64,000 bases of DNA, from the NCBI GenBank assembly GCA_034670405.1, contig JAXDDX010000044.1:719001-783000 (forward strand), written 5' to 3'. Shown in pieces: positions 24,101 through 35,286 of the stretch. The position numbers and the translations under genes are program-made. The notes under the pieces are model-generated. The model was not told the DNA's origin, did not search any database, and worked only from the letters and a program-made list of their open reading frames with translations. The DNA comes from Hoplostethus atlanticus. Its lineage: Eukaryota; Chordata; Actinopteri; Trachichthyiformes; Trachichthyidae. Within the stretch, counting starts at the first letter, position 1; each line of letters starts with the position of its first letter.

Positions 24101-27100
24101 GTGAATGGGGGGTGAGAGGCATGTTTGGAGATGGGGATGAGTGAGAAGTTGAGCATCGCAAGGGGAATAGCACTATTTTTTTCCCTTGTATATCCACTTT
24201 TTGGAGAGCAAGAACAAGAGAGAGAGCGAGTGTGAGAGCGAGAGTTAAAACAAAAGAGAGAGGGGGGTGGGCAGTGAGAGAGGTTAAAGACTGACAAAGT
24301 GACAAAGTCCAAAGTGCCTTCTTCCATTTGTTCCAATCCAACAACTCACTCTGGGGACGAGCAGCTGAGGAGGAAATGCCAACAACTTTCACTTTTTAGC
24401 AAAAATCAAAATTTGAGTGTCGCTGTGTGCACAAACAGACACGACATGGGCCCATGACAGTTTCATGAGAAGACGCTGATAACTGGGCCGGGAAGAGCCT
24501 AATACATCTTTCATTAAAAGGACTGTGAAATAGGTTTCAAAGACAAGCTGATTATCTTCTCCCTCTGCGCAGAAGCAAGTTTCCCTGCTCACTGTTCCCG
24601 AGCCACAAGCTGCTGTACTTCTGCTTTGTGTGATTCTCCTGAGGCACTGAAAGCCATGTTGTTAAGATAATAGCACATTGTATTAAGGAACACATCCAGT
24701 TTAACACAAACTATCATGAGATAGAGAATGAGGAAACGACAAACCGCTACTAGAGCTAGTGCTGTGGTCTCAGTAAGGAGGTGAACTATAAAAGGGCACT
24801 GAAACGGACAGTAGGTACTCCATGGTTCATGAAATGACTTCACATACCCAAATCCAAATGGCATAAACAGTATAAATGGAGGGTCAAAGTATGTCAAATG
24901 AAGTATGTACAGTAAATAGAAGTAAAGCCGAGGTTACTGCATATGACTTCAGATATATGATTTTTATGGCGTTCACATTTGACTGGACAGTGTAGGAACT
25001 TCAAGACCTGGACTGTAATGTCATCCATCAATGACCCATATATCCCCTACTGTGTTTCAGTATTGTGATGGAGAGCTTTGCTAGCAAGAAAGACATTTTA
25101 AAAAACGTTTTAAAAGGAAACTAATGTTCAGAGTTGCTAAATACAAGCTAAATATGACATCTGAGTAACAGTAATCTGAACGGTTGAACACATTTTTGCT
25201 AGTGTGGCAATTTACTCCGAACAAACGCAGACTTGGTTTCTCTGTTATTTTAATTTGATCCTTCCACATAAAAATAAAATCTTAATGAAGACAAATAAAG
25301 AGGCTTTTTCTTGGCTATGCTTGCATGAAGATATCGATTGAAGGAATTTGTGTTTTTGTTAAATACACAATGAAAGTATATCAGATTTATTGGTGCATGT
25401 TCTTTTTGGGATTTGGGATATCGTCAATACGATTTGAGGTCTAGATAAGGATTTTATAAGGTTATTCCTCTGTAATATATGAAATAATGATCACTCGATG
25501 AAATGCCACAGCACTAAGCTACAGATGAGCAAACAGGTAGGGAGATCTATCTCTCAACGTATTAATTAAAGGCTCCAAATGAAGTTAAGCGAGAGAAAGT
25601 CCTAATGAAATGCAGAGCGTACTGCTTCGCTAACGATACTGTCGCACATCCGATACACAGTCACTGATCATAGTCCTTTGATGCCGGGTTACTACAGAAA
25701 TGTGGGCTGCAAGGGCCCGTTCATTTTACAGCCCATGAAGCAAGTTCAATATTTTATATTGAGTTTGGCTTCAGAGGATATTTGTACAATGCAAGATCTT
25801 TAACTTAACTACGCACATGCAAACAGATGTGCACACGTCCATGCACGCACACACAATATGAGTGGATTTCTACCAGTACAATTAACAGCCTGTAGCCCGT
25901 GATTAATTGCTAATAGCTGCAGTGTACTTGGCATCTAGGTCAAACACATGGAAAGTGCTGAGTGTCTGGTTCAGCAACCGAACCTCACTTGAGTCACCAT
26001 CAAAGACCCACGAGTGTGTCTACTCTGTTCTAATCAATGCCAAAAGCACTGACTACAATAAAATCTTTATTATGACTCAATATTTGAAGCTGGTCTAGCT
26101 TTAAAACTTCAAGTTGTACGGCCTGGAAATTCCTGGGTTGTGACTTTGGGCCTGCAAAGACAGAACAGACAGTATAATCTACTCCAACTGATGCTTATGA
26201 CCAACATCCACTAGTTCTTATTCTATTCCATTGTAGTCTGTACTTGAAAGCCGACCCTCTGATCCTTAAATGTTTGCTTGATATTCAACAATACATCCCT
26301 TTGAGTCCTTTGTGTTTCTAAGCCTCTCAGCGATTCAGTTTGCAAGGATGTATCGGTGTTAATCTAGGACAACATCTGACGTAAAAAAAATAACAAATAC
26401 AATAAGGGGAGATGAAAGACCGCATTTGCAGTGAGCAAGGGGCGATCACAACAGACGCTTTGTATTCCCATCATAGCAGGCTGCCTGCTGCCCAGCTGAC
26501 TTGGGCACTGCGTAGTCTCTTACAGTGGGTTCACAGTGGTTAACAGCTAGAGTCTAGCCAGACACATTGTAGTATTTATGACCTGGATCCTGCTGCCATT
26601 GTGTATGTCTGCCTGTCCGTTCGTCTGAGTCCGCCCCCCCCCACCACCAACTGGACTCAGGCTAGTGGCTAGAGGAAGCTTTAGCAGATTAAGGTCCCTC
26701 AACACTTGCAATGGCTGAGGCTCTAATCTGAGTTTCACTTAGCCGAGCCTAGGAGTCAGATGGACGTGGGCACAGGCATGGGATTACACCACGTGTGAAT
26801 GATAGCTAGTCCAGATGAATCCCCTACATTAGCACCCTGGGGACTGGGCAGTGTACAGTAGGGAGGGAAAATATGTGCGTTTCCCTGTTTATTGTTACAG
26901 AGCCGTGGCATTTAGCTACAGCATGCAGCCTTTTGCTGATGTTGTGATATTGTGCAGGGATCAAAGCAACTCTAAACTGAAGTTCTGAAAGGCTCGCATC
27001 AATACCAGTCGTCTGATCTAAGTTTTAGTAAAGCAAATGATCTTCGGTTCAACCGCCCTCCAATGACCCATCGCTCTTCAATGGAAAAATACTAATGGGC

Positions 27101-27756
27101 TTCCCGCTCTTATGAATCATGATAAAGATGACACAAAAAAAAAAAAAACAGCAGCAGCAGCAGCAGCCAAAGCAGGCTGCCAGATGCAATCAAAAAGCAG
27201 TCGGAATTGAAAGATTTTACTGGGAATAAGGATGAAATAAAATAGGGAAATGTAGGTCAGTCTAGCGGGCTGAGCAGTGCCGTGACAGATGCCTGTCCAG
27301 AGGGTCAAGCGAGAACAGGCCATGAAGTAGATACTTAATATGACTAACGGGACTAGATGGGGAGTGTGGCAGTCAGTCACAATATGACAGGATCAAAAGA
27401 GGTGGGGAAAAAGTAGCATAATATCTGTTGAGTGTTTTCAACAGTCAATGTAGGGAAAATATATCATGAGGAGTAAATATTATTATAGCGTAGCATCTGG
27501 ATAAAATGGTTTTTTTTTTGATGGAGAACCCCTGTAGAGCTGACTGTGTCTTTCCATCTCCCTTTGCTGCAGCGTGGAGCTGGACTTCAAGCAGCAGGAG
27601 GACAAGCTGCAGCCGCTGATGAAGAGACTGTGCCCTTCGGAGGACGCCCTTCTCTCCCTCCTGCCTTACCCCCAGGAGGCCTTCACCTCCACCCCCAAAC
27701 GCAAGTCCAAAGCAGACTCGAAGAAGCATGCTCGCTGGAAACTTTGGTTCCTGTGA
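13953..27756 (+). CDS. insyn2a: INSYN2A (FAM196A), inhibitory synaptic factor 2A, three coding exons with one frame disruption
   Basis: INSYN2A is a vertebrate protein of the inhibitory postsynaptic density, found near gephyrin. It has no enzymatic domain. Coding parts are 13953-15188, 20377-20448 and 27573-27756, 1492 nt in total, which is one base off a multiple of three. Conserved blocks in order are the start MVSKEGGKCMLTNSES, RKRNKALQVRFKDICEAQNE, YMTVPARRSIPNVTKSTGVQ, the coiled-coil-like ISSSQETIKVLLGVIQELEK, the cysteine patch TANCDTCRNSACIIYS, and the C-terminus RWKLWFL. The start was chosen because it matches the human MVSKDTGKC start and sits 5 nt after a good acceptor. The length, about 496 residues if the frame is continuous, compares with 479 in human. 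It lies antisense inside one DOCK1 intron. INSYN2B is unlikely because all blocks match 2A. Confidence 0.93.
15773..15810. repeat. Perfect 14-bp inverted repeat with 10-nt loop
   Basis: ATTAATACTCTTAA (15773-15786) is the exact reverse complement of TTAAGAGTATTAAT (15797-15810). It would form an AT-rich hairpin in the INSYN2A transcript, intron 2. Confidence 0.9.
17803..17836. repeat. CA microsatellite
   Basis: CA run with one AA interruption in INSYN2A intron 2. Confidence 0.95.
18031..18053. repeat. GT microsatellite
   Basis: Pure GT run in INSYN2A intron 2. Confidence 0.95.
19098..19165 (+). mobile_element. SINE-core fragment
   Basis: TGTCCTTGGGCAAGGCACCT followed by GCTCAGTGGGCAACAG matches the central part seen in the other SINE copies here. 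No promoter boxes are left. It is followed by a T-rich and AAT-rich tract. Confidence 0.45.
20377..20448 (+). CDS. insyn2a: INSYN2A small middle exon
   Basis: This 72-nt exon has acceptor CTTCCCCACAG and donor GTTAGT. It completes the glycine left by the previous exon and encodes LSYRTGQDTANCDTCRNSAC and IIY, then two bases of a serine. The peptide is almost identical to human INSYN2A. The three closely spaced cysteines are a conserved feature of unknown function. Confidence 0.96.
20449..27572 (+). other. INSYN2A intron 3
   Basis: This 7.1 kb intron has no recognised exon. It is mostly unique-looking sequence with short GA/CT and poly-C/G stretches (20682-20700, 24000-24280). I recognised no transposon here. 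Confidence 0.7.
27573..27756 (+). CDS. insyn2a: INSYN2A last coding exon
   Basis: The acceptor CCCTTTGCTGCAG ends at 27572. The exon completes serine and encodes VELDFKQQEDKLQPLMKRL, a variable middle, and STPKRKSKADSKKHARWKLW, FL, then the stop TGA at 27754-27756. The basic C-terminus is the most conserved end of the family. Confidence 0.96.
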
Positions 27757-28559
27757 AAAAAAAAAAGCACAGGACAACCCTCCCTACTACCGATGCCCAG
27801 GATTTATGCATCTGTCTCGTTACCCATCTGTTTGTTTCGGGTCACAAACAGAATCCCTTTGGCTTTTGGTAAACCTGGCAACCAGTTGAAATGGAGAGCT
27901 CCACTGTTGGATACTGAACCCGGACTCAAGAGATGACAGGATGTGTAATGGAAAACAAGCGTAGGTACCATGGAAAATTTTAAATTTTGTCACACTTACC
28001 AAAAAAGGATTCAGAGTTATTTTGAACTAATTTCTTGAAACAGGGCATGAAATTACACCACGGCAAATTATTTGGAGATCAGCAAGGTGAGAAGAAAAAT
28101 TTGATTTCCCTCTATCCATTTACATATATTTTTCTAGCTGAAGTCTATGGATTCCTATTCAATTATATTGGTTCAGCGACTATCCCAGTCACATTTCTAC
28201 TCCCCGGTTGGGACTTTGTCTTTCTTCCCAACCTCCCTGAGAGGTTGGCAGTTCAACCATGAAGCTCATTTCTCTGAGATCCACTTCAACAGCATATCAC
28301 CGTACCGGCAAAGCACAATTAACACTGTTCAGGATACATTTTCTCCAGAATAATGAGAAAAAAAAAGAGACTATTTTGACAATATTCTCTCACGTGTAGA
28401 TCACCTACTAACCATGAAAGAACGAAGACTTTGACAATGACTGAGGAAGAGACTTGAAGGAGGGAGAAGTCATAGAGGGGTTTATTGGAGCTCTATGATC
28501 AAATTTCTATCCATCTCTATAATGTCTCCTAGAATCAACTGACTTTGAAGTGAAGAATG

Positions 28560-28565
28560 AATAAA
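28560..28565 (+). other. Possible proximal poly(A) signal of INSYN2A
   Basis: Canonical AATAAA about 0.8 kb after the stop codon. It may produce a short 3' UTR. Confidence 0.35.
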
Positions 28566-28645
28566 TAACACTTATTTTCTTATAAACATTTGCAAAGTTA
28601 GACGTCAATGTACTTTTTTTCTATATGAATATATATAAATATACG

Positions 28646-28646
<1 letters not shown>

Positions 28647-28676
<30 letters not shown>
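28647..28676. repeat. TA microsatellite in INSYN2A 3' UTR
   Basis: (TA)15 flanked by short inverted words ACGTTATA and TATGTAACGT; it can fold back on itself. Confidence 0.95.
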
Positions 28677-28681
<5 letters not shown>

Positions 28682-29857
28682 GTTATATGTAACGTATAGA
28701 TCACTTTTAAGGTTTATTGGAATCTATTCATTTGAGCTGCAGTGAAGGGGGCTGTCTATTTGGAAAACTCCAGGGCAAATAGTTTCTGATTTTAATTCCT
28801 TTTCATCCATCCAGCGTAATTTAATATTCTCCTCACAGGGCATTTGGTCGATGACAAAGTACTCTAAAGAAAAGAGAGTCCATTCTGTCCAACTCGCTTC
28901 ATAAATATCAAAGTATAGCTAGCTCCAATTCAACACACTAAGTATCATAAATAAGCTCCTTTCTCAGCACATGTGATAGTGGTGACTGGTCAGGGAGGCA
29001 GCTGTGATTGTATTCCTCTAGTATCCTGCATCAGCTACTACTGAAACCAAGCCAGGAGGACTGAATGTGCCACGGCTGGCCATAACCAGACCCAGAGCCT
29101 TCTACAGCGCAGGGTGGTAGGCTTGTAGCCTTGCATGCTTTTTACAACCTTCAGCAGGATATTTTCGCAGGATATTTTCTAGCTTTTCAAGGAACAATTT
29201 CTAAAGAGGATGTTGAAATTAAAAAAGTTTTTTGTTTGGTAAAAAAAAACAAAAAAAAAAATAGCTCCTGCCCCTCGCCTCCCATCCATCGGATTGTATA
29301 GTAAAAACTCATGCAGCTACCCCATACAGGGTTCATTAAAGACTATGTACAGCCAAAATAATATTTATATATACATATATGTATGTAGTATAGCATCTAA
29401 TAGGGCTAATAACATTTTAATGAGTGGGAGAGCAGCCAATATTTAAAAGAAAACGAAAAATGAACAGTGCTTGCAGGAGCATATGGCCGAAGTCACTCTC
29501 AAAGCCAAAAACACTGCCCAATAGAGAGAAAATGTGCCAAAGTGGTTTCAAGGGCATAAAAACATATTTTGCTACTGACACAACAATACATGACAAACCT
29601 ACTAGGCATCACTGGTTTATAACCTACAGTATGACCTTCACAAGCTCCGACATGCTGCTTTCTGTTGGCTACATGTGATTCATCACCTCCACTCTTGTAC
29701 ATGGCGGGTTGGATTCTCCAGTAGTTGTACTGTAGCAGAAAGAGAGAACTAGATGTTTATCTGTACCTTAAAGAAGTGCAATTGATTTACTATGTGCAAT
29801 ACTGTGTATTTTATACTGTTTTTAAAAAAAAAAAAACTGAAGGTATTTAATATACAA

Positions 29858-29877
29858 AATAAAATATGAAAAATAAA
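29858..29877 (+). other. Likely distal poly(A) signals of INSYN2A
   Basis: Two AATAAA hexamers 14 nt apart, the last such signals before sequence composition returns to the local average. Confidence 0.5.
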
Positions 29878-32800
29878 AATGGACATCTACAGAGCTCTCA
29901 AAGTCTGTAGTAGTTCGGAGTATCATTTGCAAAACCATAACTAGCACAGTAGTGTGCTGTTTCCGTGAGGCAGATATTAAAATTTAATTTGTGATTTTAC
30001 TCGGGGCCAAAGGTTCAAGGTTTTTGTATGCATAATGATCAACTACGATAAAATAAAAGTTCCTGGGCACAGAGGAGGAGGAAGCTTTGAGAATAAACCA
30101 ACACTCAACCCCGTCTTTCTGATGCAGCAGGGTGGCGTAAGACGAGAGCAGAATACAAGGAAGGGATAAGCAGCAGAGGACGTCTGGTGCAGAAAGTTAA
30201 CCTGCCTTGGAACCTGCTTCTGATCCACAGCTTAAGACTCACAGCACAGCCCTCTCCCTTACAGCCCTCGCTGTTATGCTATGTGGGGTTGTGTACATGT
30301 GTTTGTGCTAATGTGTGCTTGCCGGTTGGTGCAGAGCAGCAAGGGGTGAAGCGGTAAGTTAAACCAAGGACAAAGCTCGAGGGAATGTGCTTCAGAGCCA
30401 CTAGGTCGTCCTCACACGGACGCCGAGGTGCCAGGAACCATGCTTTAGGGCAACTCTCCCTGTTCGCCCTCCCTCCCTCCCCCTTTTCTCTCACCCATAG
30501 CAGGGCTGTCTCCACAGGGCTTCCCTCAGGGGCCTGTTTACAACACAGGACTGAGGTTACAAGCAGGGCACCCAGCACAGTTTCCCCACTCCTGCATTCC
30601 TACATGCTTTGTAACTGTGGCTCTAGTAGTTTGGAGGTGTGTCTTTGCATGTGCACTGCAGAATCCCAGTGGTTTTTACAGCATGTTGACAGTGAGCACA
30701 CTTCAGACACAACGCATTGCAGGGTCAGTAAACCCAAGAGGACATTCAGCCAATGTTTCAGTGCAGGAGAAGAAAGGTGCAGTGAGTGATAAGTGTGTGT
30801 TTGAGGCATTATGATGCAGTGGCATATCTCACTATGCTTCTTTTTCATAAGAGCTCTGCAGCACTCTGACCAGTGAGAGGGAGAAAGAGACAGAAAGAGG
30901 GACAGAGGGACACAAGAGACAAAGCAATACAGAGATACAGTGACAGAGAGATACTCTGCTCTGAATAGACGTCATTGCACCGGCTGCGTTGCACTGTATT
31001 TGGTCAGTGACTGCATGCAGCACTCGCTCTAGCCCATAGCCTGTCAGCCCCACTGTCAATCAATAACGCAGAGTCCTCCCCCCCTGCAGCTTTCCACTCC
31101 ATTCCCTCTGCACACTGCAGGCAAATGGGGAGGATAACCCTGAAGTACTGCAACCTCTATGACCATAACATGTAGTGGGCTAGTGCAGAAACCTAATGAG
31201 AAACACAATAGATACACCTGGGCCGTTCAGGCAATTGTAGGGTACAGCTAACTCTCTAGCAATGCTTCCAAACTCTCCTCTTGTCAACGCAACGTTACTC
31301 ATTTTTGACATTTAACAGTTTGTTGACAATGGACACAATAACATATGTAAGGATCAGTGTGGCCAACATGACAAACTAACAAAAACACAAGGGTTTGGTT
31401 CACTCACAATAAAAAAAAGCAGAGGACAAGGGTGCACCACATTGGCATTAGCCTGTCCATGTGTAGGGTTAGTGCAGAAGCTTAACTTCTAAGAAACGCA
31501 GTGCAAAAAAAGTATAAAGGTAGAACTTCAGCAGGGGCAGCAAAAACATCTGTGCTCATCACAACCTGTGAGAGGGTGGACATGAATACAAAGACAGAGA
31601 TTGCAGGTTTTCCAATGATGCAAATGTACAGCGATGCTGCGTCTGAGTCCCTAACAGGCGTATCGCCTGCAATGACAACGTACAGCAAAACCTGACGCCC
31701 CCAGCCCGTCACCGTGATCACTCTCATCAACATTCTGCGTCCGCCACCGCCGAGAGACAAAGTGAGAGAGAGAGAGAGAGAGAGAGAGGAAGGAAAGAGG
31801 AGAGAGAGAGAGGCAGAAGACAGAGGAGAAAGTTAATGCATGAAGCTCAACGTAAGAGGCTGCCGCTCAGAAGAACAAGGTCGGTGGTTGGCTGCAACGC
31901 TGTCTCAGTTGTTGCAGCGCGCAATCTGCCTGCAGAGTAGGCAGCCGTACCCAGAGGCAGCAACAACCACTTCTTCTGCCTTAACTGGGTCTCACAGCTG
32001 TTAAAAATTCAGCCCTGTCTTATTGATCATGAAATAATGATTTGGAGGCCTGCTTCAAATGCAGCTCTTAAGAGCAGCTCCTACCCACACAGCCACCCTC
32101 CATCTCTCTATCCTCTTTCCGGCTTTTGAGTGCCAATTTCAGATAACAAAATGGCATGAGTAGACTTGTACAGTTGTTGGTGCAATTCTGAGAAAAAGAA
32201 GGAAAGGTACTAAGAAAGCTTCCATTCCCAAAATTGACAGATGAGGAATTAGTCATCTTGTGAGGAGCTCTGTTTTAGTCTCGTACAGTACTCAAGAAGA
32301 GGAGCTATAGTGCTTTCAGAAAGACAAGACTTTGATGTGACCTCAAGGACTCACTGCATAAAAGGACAGCCTGCACTTTCAGCCTAAAAATAAATATTAT
32401 GCACGTAGTTAGAAACGTCAAGGCAGTGCAGTACAGTAGCTATCTATATGGGCAGTGGCTGACAAAAGGCCAGGAAGGACAGTAAGAACGAGCTGTCTAT
32501 AGGGGAGCGGAGGAGGGCAGAGGGCAGCACATGTATACAAAGTAGATGCTTTCAATAAAGGACCGCAGGAGGGCTAAAGTAGAGCATTTTCATTAACCAG
32601 AGAGCAGGCTGGCCTCCTTCAACACCATGCACCAGTCACTGTCGGAACCAGAAAACGTCATTGCACCTAGACCACAGGGGGGAAGCTGGATGGGTGCACT
32701 TAGTATAATAGAGCGGCAAGGAGACCGAGGTGTCCTACTGTTACGGGTGTTGAGAGTATTTTACATCAAGTAGCAAGCACGTTCCTCCTGGATGTGGAAT

Positions 32801-33340
32801 AACAAGTATGCAGGGAATATATGATTAAAAGAAATATAACAGGATATAAGTAACATGTTTAAAAGCGACAGGACCAAAAGCAGCCAGTCCAAGTTCCAGA
32901 AACAGAGGAAGGCTTCAGCTCAACACACAACACGCTTTACATTATGCACTGTGACGCACACCTCTCTTCCACAAGCGAGGGGCTCCCCCGTCTACGCAGT
33001 TAGCTTGGTGCATCACTAGTATATCCTAAGACGAAGGGGGAGCGGTGGAGAGCAGGAGAATCTCTGCAATCCAATGTTGCTTTACTGTAATTTCCAAACA
33101 GAGGATGTACGAGAAAGGGGAGATGGATGGAGAGAGTGAGAGGACACAGGGGGAGTGCTGTGAACAAATGAACACGATATTATTACACCACACACACACA
33201 CACACACACAGTTTAAGCCAGGGTACCATTGGCTATATTGAATCACTCTCTGTTAGTATGGCTTAGTGACTGGTAATAAAAGAACCCTCCATTAAAGTAG
33301 GTGATGCCATTTCCCGCTGCTTCCCATATGGAGAGGGTAC

Positions 33341-33341
<1 letters not shown>

Positions 33342-33376
<35 letters not shown>
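33342..33376. repeat. CA microsatellite
   Basis: Pure CA run of 35 nt. Confidence 0.95.
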
Positions 33377-33377
<1 letters not shown>

Positions 33378-33846
33378 CAGGAGGAGGTAGGATGCTAAGG
33401 CAACCGGCGCGAGCCAGGATCACACCACAATCCATTTCCCATACTTCCAGTCCAACCAACCTCTCTCGTATCATTTACCTGCATTTACAGGAGCCATCAC
33501 AGTAGCTTTAACTGCTCTCAGAGAAATCGCCATCATCATTTAAACTGTGCATGACGCAGCATATGTTTATTACCCAGGTTATATCACGAGAGCATCCATA
33601 ATGCCGTGAGTCAAAGAATACGGAGGTTGACATTCCTATCACTCTGGGGTGACGACTGAAAATTGATGAAGGCTTTTCCAGGCGCATCAGGCAGACAGCA
33701 TATTTATGGGATGACTGATCAGTGCATTAATTGCCATTGAGCTCCAGCCAAGAGAGTGATTGGGAGAGGCATGCTAACGGCAGTGGAGGGGAATACACTG
33801 ATTAGATTACAGCACTGAGAAACGCTCTCCATAACAAGTGACAGAT

Positions 33847-33903
33847 CACACACACACACAGTAAAACAGCAACACACACACACACACACACACGCACACA
33901 CAC
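33847..33903. repeat. Interrupted CA microsatellite
   Basis: Two CA runs split by GTAAAACAGCA. Confidence 0.95.
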
Positions 33904-34224
33904 CGGCTTCTTTAACAGCAGAAGATAAAAGATTAAAGCAGTGGAGATATGAGGAGATCGAAGCCACTCTTGGATTGAGGTTGTGTGAAGCATGCTGAGT
34001 GTCAACGCCGAGGTAAACATTAACATTAATGATAGATTTGGAAAGGATTAGGAGTTGCAATGAGCCTGTGAGACTTGAGGGGGTGTGGTGCATTCAAGAT
34101 GGGACTGTGTGTGTGTGTGTGTGTGTGTGTACGCCAGCGGGATAGAGAGAGAGCTAGTAGTAGTACTAATAGTAGTACTACTGACAGCTGTAGTAGCGAG
34201 AGAAAACAGTAGAGAGAGACTTAC

Positions 34225-34320
34225 GATGTGAGGAGAGTCGCGGCCCATGGAAATGACAGTCCTGTTAACCGTCCTCAGAAGCTTCTCCATGATGAGCTGG
34301 ACATGCCACTGGGTGGGACC
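34225..34320 (-). CDS. dock1: DOCK1 exon M (last DOCK1 exon in the window)
   Basis: The exon is 96 nt, 32 codons, phase 0 at both ends, encoding [19 protein letters not shown] and [13 protein letters not shown]. The donor is the strong GTAAGT. The acceptor is unusual: about 70 nt of pure TG repeat runs right up to the CAG. The intron that follows is more than 34 kb and contains INSYN2A on the other strand. Confidence 0.97.
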
Positions 34321-34395
<75 letters not shown>

Positions 34396-35227
34396 ATATG
34401 TGCACACACATGGGGGAGGGGGGAGACAGTGAGATAAGTCACATGAGAAACATTTAAAAAAAGGAAAAATACACCCTTGGATAGTCTCACACTGATATAC
34501 AGGTCTGACCTTAGATAATGTACAATATCTTCTGAAATAATTGGAAACCGAAACAACTTGCGGTCTTCACTTGCGTCTGTTTTAGCAGATCAAACAATAA
34601 GAATACAAATATTTAAAAAAAATGTATGGCTTAAAAATTGAAAAGTTGCTATGGCCTTGCCAATAGCAATTTTTAACACTATTAAAGTTTTTTCCTGTGA
34701 TTTCCAGAAGCACTCGTAATGCAAGAAATGTGACTGCTGATGAATGTGATGGTTAGCTGCTCACAGTAACCCATAGCGTCTCGGGAGGCTGAGAGTATGA
34801 CCATATGAACCAGGGAGCTCCTTGCTGCTCTTTTTGTGGCGTCAGCACAGAGCAAAGAAATGATTTGTCTCCATCAATAGATAAGAGAATTGTTGATACG
34901 AGGAGACTTCATCCTTTAAGGGTTCTGGATTGAAACTATGAAGTTACTTTGAGGACATTTCTTGCTATGAGATGCGATTGAAGCAGCGACCATGATTTAT
35001 ACATTGTGAATCCTAGCTTTTGGAGGGGAAAAACACCCCTGGGGCAGCGATAGTGTTGTCAAAAATGGGGCAACTTTCACTGGACTCGCCTGTGCTGGAG
35101 CGAGCAGAGGGCTGTTTCTTACTGTCTGTTTGTTTGTGGGGGAATCATCTAAGCGAATGCAGCACTGCAGCGTCAGCCTAAACTTTCAATAATTTACACA
35201 GCTGTTTCTGCAGCTCAGACACTCGCC

Positions 35228-35286
<59 letters not shown>

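Larger units (their letters stand above)
27757..29885 (+). other. insyn2a: INSYN2A 3' UTR
   Basis: The sequence after the stop is AT-rich and carries AATAAA at 28560-28565, 29858-29863 and 29872-29877. The last pair is the likely main cleavage signal, giving a UTR of about 2.1 kb; the first could give a short form of about 0.8 kb. A TA repeat (28647-28676) and A-runs near 29250 and 29823 lie inside. The end is inferred from the signals. Confidence 0.55.
29886..34224. other. Gene-free part of the large DOCK1 intron downstream of INSYN2A
   Basis: No coding exon was recognised on either strand. It contains a GA run at 31764-31789, CA runs at 33186-33210, 33342-33376 and 33848-33902, and a GT run at 34105-34130. 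A non-repetitive stretch at 33480-33760 may be conserved non-coding DNA. Confidence 0.65.

Noticed and set aside
27546-27872. Second plus-strand frame over the last INSYN2A exon
   Set aside because: The frame ending in RWKLWFL is the conserved one and agrees with the splice phase.
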